Part shown: positions 26,304 to 36,400 of the stretch, piece by piece
Numbering within the stretch: position 1 is the stretch's first letter
How the letters are laid out: each line of letters starts with the position of its first letter
Origin: Drosophila persimilis
Lineage: Eukaryota > Arthropoda > Insecta > Diptera > Drosophilidae
Assembly (NCBI RefSeq): GCF_003286085.1
Contig: NW_020825445.1
Coordinates: 124,001 to 188,000, forward strand
Direction: 5' to 3'
Length of the DNA: 64,000 bases
Translations under genes and position numbers: made by a program
The notes under the pieces: generated by a model
Seen by the model: only the letters and a program-made list of their open reading frames with translations
Database searches by the model: none
What the model was told of the DNA's origin: nothing

Positions 26304-26316
26304 TAGCGCCATCTAG
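26304..26316 (-). promoter_or_regulatory. CTCF-like insulator motif
   Basis: TAGCGCCATCTAG on the plus strand reads CTAGATGGCGCTA on the minus strand and contains the AGATGGCGC core of the Drosophila CTCF site. It lies between the minus-strand secreted-protein gene and the 5' end of the plus-strand gene at 29.4 kb, a sensible boundary position. Binding is inferred. Confidence 0.45.
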
Positions 26317-27460
26317 CAACTATAAAACAAAACCAAGTTCTGTATCTTTTTTAATGATACGGCAACGCCACAGACACCTTGCAAACGCAAAGTGAGACAC
26401 AACAATGAGGTGGTTCTGGTATTTATTTTTTGATCGATTTGATCAATTAAAATACATTAAATTATATTAAACATTTTATCAGCCTCCCAGCGATCCATTT
26501 ATCTGGCAGTGCGGCGTAATATTTTTCATTATTCTTGCAGCACCCGGTAAACGATAAAAGATATGGAATAACTAACAATATTTTATCATCTTCTTTGTGT
26601 AAACTTAATCTAAAATTAACATATATCTAAGAAAATTGATTCATCAATTGGATAAAATTATGTGTTTGTGGCTTGTAATATTAAACCAAATATTAAATCA
26701 AGGAATATTTCAAGGTACATTAACCCATTGTCGACTAATTTACGGTATATATAGAAGAAAATGCATTAACTGGTGGGTTGATGAGGTGGGAAGGGACGAA
26801 CATCTGTTCACCTGACAACACGCAGACACGCGGCGGACAGAAGGCGACCGGCATTTTTAAAGGTATATTTAAGAACAAAGGGTATAGAAACTTCCACACG
26901 CAGAATTTTTTAGCTTCGCCCTCTCAAATCGAACTTCCGTGCATCATTAATTGCAATGGCATTTAAATCCTTGTCGCTCATTCACTTCAAACAATTTATA
27001 TTTGGCGCTCAAGTTTGGTGGGACTTGCTCTCTATTTCGTGGTGGGAAATCATCTCTTCGTGGAGGGATTTTTCATCTCAGCAATGTCCCATACTCCCGT
27101 TTTCATACGTCCTATGTTGCTGGCAACATTTAATTTGTATGGGATTGAGCAACATCCTGCGTCCTTGGGGAAATGGATAGAATGGCGGAAATGTTTGTCA
27201 TCTGGCTCCAATGTATGGAAAAACAAGTAAGTCTCTGTTTTAAAGCTATCACAATGATATTTTGTTTATTGTCCTTTTACGGAGACCAAGAATTACTATC
27301 GGGATCAGGATATATTTACAGGAAATTAATCAAATGCATGAATAGGACTAATAAAAATTAATCTAGGTAAATGTCTTTATATATTAAGTTTTAAAGCAGC
27401 TTTTAATTCTGATATCTAATTCATATGTAAATTCTCGTTTTATATAAAATTAACGAAATA

Positions 27461-28014
27461 GGGCTCTAGCCCTAGCTTTTATAGTCTCTGAGATCTAGGC
27501 GCTAATGTTTTACTCTAAGCAAAGCCGCCTATGCTATGTATGTGTTAGAGAGAGACAGGTCGAGAAAAAATGAAATTGTTTTCTTGATGCTGGCTATAAT
27601 AATAATACGATCCAATTCAGATTCCGCAGTCTAAAAGATATGGTCATTCTCTACGATTCTGCGTTTTTGGTTTTCTAATATCTTTAAAATTGTGAATGCC
27701 ACAGATTTTCGTCCTTTGTGGGGGCGGAAGTGGGCGGGGCAAAGTTTTTAAATATTTTTGTAGCAGTGACATATCACAGAAGTCTGGATCCAAAACATCG
27801 TTGCTCTAGCTCTTATAGTCTTTGAGCATTAGGCGCTGAAGGGGACGGACAGACGGACAGACAGACATGGCTCAATCGACTCGGCTATTGATGCTGATCA
27901 AGAATATATATATTTTATGGGGTCGGAAATGATTCCTTCTGGACGTTACACACATCCACTTTTACCACAAATCTAATATACCCCAATACTCACTTTGAGT
28001 ATCGGGTATAAAAA
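27461..28014 (+). mobile_element. Mini-me-like dispersed element, 5'-truncated copy
   Basis: Shares its whole length with the right half of the copy at 54.5-55.6 kb. Common segments are a 'TTTCGTCCTTTGTGGGGGCG' block, a GGACGGACAGAC tract (GTCY on the other strand), then a conserved core around TCGACTCGGCTATTGATGCT, a TA run, and a terminal AGTATCGGGTATAA. A (GTCY)n tract next to a conserved core and TA run is the hallmark I recall for mini-me elements. No coding frame. Confidence 0.65.
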
Positions 28015-28419
28015 AGGTTTAAACGAAAAAGTCCAACAAAAAAAAAGTCACTGTGTTGCGTGTAAGCCTTTGTATACCCTATTTTGTTAATTTTATATGA
28101 AGATGAAACGTGATTTATAAAGACCTTTTCTCAAATTGATATTCCTTAGACATATTTAAGTACATTATAAGTATCTTGTGTATATTTATCTCGATCCTGA
28201 TACCTACGGAGTCTTGGATGACAAACATTTTCTCAATTCTATAACATCCATTTCCCCCAGGGTATGTGTGCATGGAATTAGCAACATGTTTGTGTATGGA
28301 GTGAGACTCATTGTTGCTAAAGCGAACTGCGGCGAATAAAAATTTTGGTCAAGACCGAAATATACCGAAACATACCGTCTCGTTTAAAAATATACCGTAA
28401 ATATACTGACACTGGGTAC

Positions 28420-29128
28420 CAGTGCTGCCAGATTTTGAGAGTCACCATAAGCTAGATTGAAGAAAAAATAAGCTAGAATAAGGTAAATACAAAAAAAGCT
28501 TAACAATAAGCTAACAATAAACACACATCAAAATAATGTATAATTAAATTTTATATATATGTATATATTTTTTTAATTTTTAATGAAAGTAATGACATGA
28601 TTTTATCCACTTCATTATAACCATGGCCGAGTGCTCAGCAATGTACAGCCTTTTGCTCCTCTGTTTTTGAGGAGTTTCGAACAAGAGGTATTTTGTTAGT
28701 TTGTGTCATGCTAGCATTGGACGCATATGTTTAATAGCGACAGCATACTGCCATAATTACCACGACTTGGCCCCAATTGTTGACTTACAAAAGCAGCAGT
28801 ACGCTTATGTGGATTCAGTTGGCACATTGCGTAGCCTCTCCTTAAATTCATCGAAATTGAACCAGAAAATGTAGAAATTTTGTTTATAAAACACTTTTGC
28901 ATAGCAAGAAAAAAGGACAAATCCTATTTGTTAATATATATTAACAAGAATTACAATAAAATCAAAGAACAAAAATTGTTTTGTACCACATTTTTTGAAG
29001 CCAAAATAAGCTAAATGAAATTTGAAATAAGATAGATTTCAAGCCATAAGCATTTCAATTATTTTTCAAGCTATTTTGTTTTAAAATAAGCCAAATCTAG
29101 CTAAGAATAAGATGAAATGGCAACACTG
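28420..29128. mobile_element. Possible hAT-like MITE remnant
   Basis: Starts with CAGTGCTGCCA (28,420-28,430) and ends with TGGCAACACTG (29,118-29,128), inverted repeats matching at 10 of 11 bases and of the CAGTG type seen in hAT elements. AAGCTAGA/AATAAGCTA motifs recur just inside both ends in inverted orientation. An eight-base target duplication is not evident, so the insertion is old or the ends are misjudged. A 69-codon minus-strand frame at 28,711-28,920 shows no transposase motif I recognise. Confidence 0.4.
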
Positions 29129-29351
29129 ATTTCATACTCACTTACTTTGCCACTGTTTTTTGGTTGAACTGTTTTGTTTAAACCTTGTTTTAGACAAACA
29201 AAATAAAAGGGACCACTTAAAAGTAGCAAATCTTGTGGAAAATTTATTAATCAATGGGATAAAACTATGTGGGCAGGGCTGAGGATTCTATTTAGCTAGT
29301 AATACTCGACGGAATATCAAAAACGAGGAATATGTGTGATGGAATATATTT

Positions 29352-29373
29352 ATGGTATTTTTCGGTATATTTC
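29352..29373 (+). promoter_or_regulatory. Core-promoter-like GGTATATTT motif (Ohler motif 6 type)
   Basis: TTTCGGTATATTTC fits the KTYRGTATWTTT consensus of TATA-less Drosophila promoters. It sits just upstream of the transcribed-looking region of the plus-strand gene. A near-identical copy in the opposite orientation lies at 28,357-28,378 (20 of 22 bases). Confidence 0.4.
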
Positions 29374-29421
29374 TGAGCTCAGACGCTCATAGTGCGACGA
29401 AAAAATGAGTCGTAACTGTGC

Positions 29422-29703
29422 ATGGGCTATGGAAAGGGGTATGGACAACAGGCAAAAATAGCCAAGCAAATTGCGAGGTTCGTACGAACCTCACCCCTCA
29501 CGGCGCGTGTGCGGACATTATACCTTGGAAACAAAATCGGCTTTTGGTCTTCCAAAGGTATATTAGGCAGATGGGGTGGATTTCACCTTGCTTGCGTCCA
29601 ACTTCGTGGCTGTGTTGCCTGTCGTCCATACCCTATTTTTCTTCCCATTATGTGGAGTCCCGCGAGTCGTCGCGTTAAAATTAATTTTAAAATTATACAA
29701 TAA
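29422..29703 (+). CDS. Possible 93-residue protein of unknown function
   Basis: ATG at 29,422 (context TGTGCATGG) opens a 93-codon frame ending TAA at 29,701-29,703. The stop codon is embedded in an AATAAA hexamer, which would fit a tiny gene but may be chance. The protein is basic (MGYGKGYGQQAKIAKQIARF at the N terminus) with aromatic and Cys residues later. A second frame is open over nearly the same span, which weakens the case. The base composition is more GC-balanced than the flanks. The stretch could instead be 5' UTR of the gene that starts at 30.4 kb. Confidence 0.25.
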   Translation: MGYGKGYGQQAKIAKQIARFVRTSPLTARVRTLYLGNKIGFWSSKGILGRWGGFHLACVQLRGCVACRPYPIFLPIMWSPASRRVKINFKIIQ

Positions 29704-29779
29704 AACGCGTAAATTTTGTGAAAAAAACATGTGCAATCTGCTCTCGGTGTTGTTGTTGATCGATGAGCAGTGAAGGACG
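29650..29779 (+). other. Probable non-coding first exon of the second large gene
   Basis: A strong donor, GAAGGACG followed by GTGAGT, ends this segment at 29,779. A good acceptor (CTTTCTTATCAG) ends at 30,391, just ahead of the coding exon, giving a plausible 610-bp 5' UTR intron with a pyrimidine-rich end. The 5' boundary is uncertain and may extend to about 29,380. Confidence 0.4.
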
Positions 29780-30448
29780 GTGAGTGCACGTGCGTTTTGA
29801 GTGCAACAAAAGTGTTGGAGCAATAGCAGCGGCATCGGCTGCGGCTACGGCAGAGCAACAGCAACAACAACAAAAACAACAAAAATGCGCTGGCAGAGCG
29901 CTAGCAGCAGCAACATCAGCACAAGCAGAGCGAGAGCGAGAGAGCAATAAAGTGCCAATAATAACAAAAAAAGAAAGAAAAGAAATAACAATTGAATTTT
30001 TTTGGTTTGAAATACATGTATAATACAGTGGATGGAAGAGGAAGAACAATTAAGAGAAAATTATTAACCAATAAATAATTAAGCGCTGCCCCAAATTCAA
30101 GAGAGCGTGTGTCCGTGTGCGTGTAAGGCTTCGATCTCTGCCTCTGCCAGTGCTGCTGCCGCCTCTCTGCCTGCAGGCTGTTTATCCTCTCACTCTCTCC
30201 CGCACGTTTCGGTGATGAAATAAAAGAAGAAATTATCTACCGCTCGCGCGTGTGTCTTTCAGTGTGTGTGTTTTTTTTATATGTGTGTGTGTGTGCTCCC
30301 CTGCTCCTGCTCCCACTCCCACTCCCACTCCCCCCCTCTTGCCCCACGTTCCATCCAACTATAATATCCGCGATACTCTCTTTCTTATCAGCAGCAAGTG
30401 CTCTCCAACCTCCCCACCACCCCCGAGCGTCATCCAAAAACGTGACTA

Positions 30449-33400
30449 ATGCACTGCTCGCGTAGCCTCTCTGCTGCTGGCGCCGTGGACAACACAACAA
30501 CAACATTCTATACGGCAGCAGCACAAACATCGGCGTCGGCAGCAGCCTCGGCCAGCACAACGCCAACGTCGAACAAGACGACAACAATGGCCACAACGGG
30601 GGTAACGGCGACCACAGGGCAAGCGGCAACAAATGCTAAAGATGGTAGGTTATACTAACTAAAAACTAACAAACCAACAACAACAACAACAAAAAGTGAC
30701 CTAGTAAGCGATAGGACCAATCCAATACATATGCAAAGCCAGATGTCAGCGAAAAAGGGAATAGCAAAAGAAAAGGAATGGGAAATCAAGAGAGGAGGAT
30801 GCTACAGACAGCTAGAGTTCAAGGCGAGCGGGCATACAGTTTGAGCAGCCGGTTCAGTTACTCAGAAACTGTAGTTGAAGGAAATGGCTCTGAAACTAAA
30901 CGAAAAAGGAGAATTTCGAGCTGAAAATTAAACAAATCAAAGTCCAAATGTGATGAATTATTAAATTCTTGAATATTCACCTATTGCTGGACTGCCAATA
31001 GAAGATCTTCGGGGCAGAAAAGAGTATGGGGCTTATCAGAAATTCTCTAATCAGATTTATGGAGGCAGAAATTTGCAAATTTCGTACAAAAATCTACTCA
31101 TATTTTTAAATATTCAAATTTTTTGCTAGTCTTTCATACATTTCCACTCAAAACTCGAGCACAGAGACACACAGATTAACTGCTAATCCATCAAGAGCTT
31201 AATCTTTAGCTTTGTTCTCCTGCTCCACCCCTCCCTGCCCTCCCTCGTCCGCTGATGTAACTTGTTGAGCAATGCGAATGCGAATACGGATATATACATA
31301 TGTATGTATGTACATATATATATGCATGTACATAGTAGATGTATGGATTTGTGGCTCATTTCGGATCAGGCCAAAAGTTGTTTAAAGAAAAATTGGTCAA
31401 CAAAACAAGACTGGGGCGAGGGCGAGGGCGGGGGCGGGGGCGCGCGATGGCAATGGCGAGGGCAGCAAATAAGGCAAGAAATTAATGAGAGCCGCCGTTG
31501 AATGGCAAACAAATTCAAGCATAACAGAAACAACAATAAAACAAACAAAATATAACAACAACAAACAACAAAACCATAACCAGAAATAGCAACAATAAGA
31601 AGCTTAAAAACAATAATTAAGAAATGCTGTTGCCGCTGCCGCGGCTGCAAAAATGTGTTTAAAAAAAAAAAAAATGTTTAAGTACCAAAAATTTAATTGC
31701 CAAGGCGGAAAATGCGAAGCAATGGAGGGCAGGAGCAGGGGTCAGGGGCGAGGGGTGAGGGGTGAGGGAGCTTGGAGCATTTTTTCGAGCGTGGCGAAGG
31801 TCAGTCCAGCAAAATGCCTGAAGGTCATAGGCATTTCGACGCTGTCGTCACCTCTGAACCCGCTCGAATTTATTGATTTTACACGCAGAAGCAGCAGCGG
31901 CAGCCTCAGCCTCAGAAAGCACTCAAAAAAAATACAAAAAAAAAAGAGAGAAAGAAATCACTGAGAAATGGAGGATGGTAAGGGGAATACCCTTTGCCAG
32001 AGCTCTTTCAGGGAATATCCTTTTTCTGGTAGATTTTTCATTGAATCGGACAAAAAAAGAGTTGAGAATTATCAAAAATATAGATACTGGGCATGGAATA
32101 CTCGTAGAACTCTGCGCAGTATATATACTGAGATACTGAATGATCTCCGGGCTGCCGCTGAAACCGGAATACCCGTGCTGCAAAAAGGGTAAACCACACC
32201 ACATGCATATTTCTCTTTATGCTCTTTCAATTTACCTTTTATTTATGCATATACCCTTACATCTGTGTGAATGGTGCACACACACACACACACACACACA
32301 TAGGTGTGTTCCTCCTCCAAGTCAGAGAGCGACTTGCGGCAGGGAAGGGGCTTGCCCCCTCAAGTTGTAGTTTTCTGTGGCTGTGTGTGTGGCTTTGGCT
32401 TATGCCAAAGGCCAAATGCAAAAACCTGCTTTTTTTAAAGCCAAAAACCATAAGAAAACGCCACAACTACCACGATATAAGTCCCCCTCAAACCATGGCC
32501 GCCACAAATGTTTAGTTTTTTTTTTGTTTTATTTTTTTTCGCAAGAAAGTTTAATAAACTATGCTCACAAAAAGAGTGGCTAAAGAAAACTTGGATAAAA
32601 CCGTATAATAATAATTAATTTCAAGCAAAAACCCGTCTGGTTTTTTTTTTATGGATTTTCCATCATTAGATAACACGCCTAAATATCTAGTCGTTCTTTT
32701 CTTTGTTTTTATCCGTACATATGTTATGTATATTTAGACAATTTTCAAGCAATTTGTGCCTGTTATCACTGAAGGAAACACAGAAAAAAAGAAGGAATGT
32801 CTGATAAGATGGCTTGGAAACAGCAGTCACACATATGTGATTCACTTGAGTGATGTGCATATTAGTGGAGAACAGAATGACTGGTCTGCGATTTTAGACC
32901 GAAATTATACGTAATTGTTGAATGGTTTAATGGTCTAGTGGGGGCTAGTAATCGTCTCTAGTGCGGGTTGAACCCTTGACACAATTAGATGGGCTTTAAG
33001 AGGACTTGAAAGCTATGATGAAGCCGTTCAGAGTCAAGAACTTACAGTTTTGTGGCCACTTCGAGTGTATATACCGCTTACAGTTGTGGCATCACTTACC
33101 AAAAACAGTTGAACATATCATTCTTATCCGTTTGTACAGTTGCAGATGCACTACTCGTAATGGCAGAGGTTGATCCAAAATGCATACAGTTGAAGAATCA
33201 CTGACTATTACATTCATAGAACCCAGACCCTTTACTGTTGGAGCGTCACTGTGTATTACAGTTTAAGATGAACTGCTAGCAGTTGCAGAAGGAACACATT
33301 CTACAGTTTGGGAACCATTGCTATGACACTTTACAGTTTGCGAAGCACTGACCATTGAATTTGTAGAATCGATAACTATGACAGTCTGAGATGCTCTGTC

Positions 33401-36400
33401 ATTGATATCTAAAGAATCAATAACCTTTACAGTTGAAAGGCCACTGCTACGGTCACTGCCATGAAAGTTAACTATTTGACAGTTTGAGAAGCACTGACCA
33501 TTGAATTTGTAGAATCGATAACTATGACAGTTTGAGATGCACTGCCATGGACATGTAAAGAATCAATAACCTTTACAGTTGGAAGGCAACTGCTATGAAA
33601 GCTAACTATTTGGCAGTTTGAGAAGCACTGAACATTGAATTTGAGGAAACGATAACTATGACAGTTTGATATGAACTGCCATTGACATCTAAAGAATCAA
33701 TAAACTTTACAGTTGAAAGGCCATTGCAGATTGAAAGACTCCCTCCCCCCTCTCCATTTATCACAACTAATTGTGGCGCATATAAGACTGGGACTACAAA
33801 AACCATTATCAGCAGCACTCTCTCTTCCCTTTCTCCCACTCTTCCCACTCTTTCCTCTCTGCCTATCTCTTATTCCTCATTCCTTATTGACATTACATTT
33901 TGTGTTGTTGTTTGCCTTTTATTTCGCTTTTATCAGTTGCTTATCGCCCAAAGCAAATGCAATGCGTTTACCCCAACAGTAAATACTACTATAAGAGAAC
34001 CAATACATATGTACAAACAAATACATATGTATGTATGTATGTATGCACCTACCTTTGGTGGTTCTCCCATTTCCAATTAGTGCACGGTTCGGAGTCAACA
34101 AAAGTCAGGCAAAATGTTTTATAATTTCATTTTAGCAAAAGACAAAAAAGAACAAAAAACATTCATTGAAGTTCGGCCACCAATAGGCTTGTAGATAGCT
34201 TTTTTCCCAAATATTTAATGATCATAAAAAATAAATACAAATATTCTCGCCGGCTCCCCATATTTGCCAGTGGAGGAGACTTTTGCAATTAGTGGATTGC
34301 TAATAAAACATAATGAACAAAATAAACTCGAATGTACACAGCGGAGTGCGAGACAGGGACGGGGGAGAGGGACAGGGACAGCAGGGAGAGGGACAGCAGG
34401 TGTACGGTATTTATATTGACATATCGGTTCGAGTTTACGGTTCGGTTAACAGTTGCAGAAAAGTGGATTTCCCCCAAAGCCAGATGCTGCCAACGCGACT
34501 CTTGATGCCCCGTAGTTGGGGGCCTCGAAGGAGTATCATGGATATCATAGACGAAAGAGATGTTCCTTAACATAAGAGATGGAAAAAGGCAGCGTTTTTC
34601 GACACCAAAAGAGCTGGAAAATAACTACTTTTGATCTGAAAACATAAGGGAATCCAAACCTCTTACCTCATTGCCTAAAACTATAGAAATCTGTTAATGA
34701 TTGCCATTAGAATCTGAAGAAAAGACTGCCATGGATGCCCCTTCGTGTGACTCCTTTACAGGTCTTCTCTGGTTTCTCCTACCCACAGCAATCCCCTTAA
34801 ATGGGTATCCCTGAGTCGTAGCACTCTATATTTTATTGCTACGTGCCTGGAGTCGTCCTGGACCCCTGGACCCTGGGCTTCATTTGGTGGAATGCATTTC
34901 ACCGGCTAGCGGCCAGCGGCTGGGCGTCATTTTTCAATTGCCCGCGCAACCTGTGTCCCTTCTCCAATTGCCACAGTTGCCTCTGCCTCTGACTCCGACT
35001 CCGCTGCTGTGTGCCACACAGTTGAAGTGGCAGTTTGTCATGAGCAGCAGCAGGCCAGGCCAGGCCAGGCCATGCCAGGCCATGCCATGCCATGCCAGGT
35101 GTATGTCTGCTCATCGCATTTCCTGTAGCAGCTCTCTCGCGGCTCTCGCGGGGATTGCAATTTGATTTGTGGGCGACCACGGTCTGCTCCGTGGTCTGCT
35201 CCATGGTGGTTATAGTGTGAAGACTTGAGCTAAATTGCCGTGAGAGTTTATGCCCCAGGCCAGACTTATGAATGGGCTTATTGTGCATTTCTTAACAACT
35301 CAACTGAGGCATAGACACGCGGGCTAGTGGAGGGGGGGTGCCTCCTCTGAAAGGTGCTTCCCGTGGTAATATGTCAACTTGTATCATTAAAAATGCCAGG
35401 AAGTTGCAGGAAATTAACGAATCAAAAGCATTAAGATTGCATTAAGCATTAAGCTGGAAATGTTACTTGGGAGATCTCTAGTGCCGCTTTGGGGATCCTT
35501 TTGATGAAGTACGCCTGATATTCAATGTAGATTAGATAGATAGATGCAATTATTCAAGAAAGGATTGGCATAGATTTTACATATATTATACATTAAATGC
35601 CTGACAAAAAATTGGAGATTTATTAGAGACAATCTTAATGTTTTTCCCAGCTGGAAAAGACATTTCAAGTGGTTTGTATTTGTGGAAAATTATGATATAC
35701 AATTATTTGGGTTTTTATACCCGATACTCAAAATGAGTATTGGGGTATATTAGATGTGGATGTGTGTAACGTCCAGAAGGAATCGTTTCCAACCCCATAA
35801 AGTATATATATTCCTGATCAGCATCAATAGCCGAGTCGATTGAGCCATGTCTGTCTGTCCGTCTGTCCGTCCGTCCGTCCCCTTCAGCGCCTACTGCTCA
35901 AAGACTATAAGAGCTAGAGCAACGATGTTTCGGATCCAGACTTCTGTGATATGTCACTGCTACAAAAATATTTTAAAACTTCGCCCCGCAATTTTTTTAC
36001 AAAATATATTTATTGATAGTATCAAAATATATATAAAGCTTTCGGATAAAATAGGAGACGAAGACGATCTGCTAAAGAGTTTTGACAGAACAGTACAGCA
36101 CTGTTCCATCCAACGATGTTTGAAGGCGGCACAAGACCAAGTGGCGATGACGATGAAGATGACGATAGACATCTACGAATAAAAGTGTCGTTGGGTCCAA
36201 CTGAAGTAAGACATTTTGGGAACTGTCCCCTCCAACGATGATTGAAGGGGGGACCAAGGACCAAGGGGGACCACAGGACCAAGGCCCATGGACATCTATG
36301 AAAGAAAAGTGTCCCTGGGTCGAACCGAAGTAAAAAACTGCCGAACTGAGGAAGAAAATTTGGAATTAAATCTTGGCAAGAAAACACACAAAAAAAATAC

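Noticed and set aside
32929..32975. tRNA-like sequence (TGGTCTAGTGG then GGGTTGAACCC)
   Set aside because: The first part fits an A box, but the B box lacks a base, the spacing is too short, and no acceptor stem can be paired. At most a decayed tRNA or SINE scrap.
33075..33735. CRISPR-like repeat array
   Set aside because: The host is eukaryotic, units are degenerate and of uneven length, and there are no unique spacers or cas genes.
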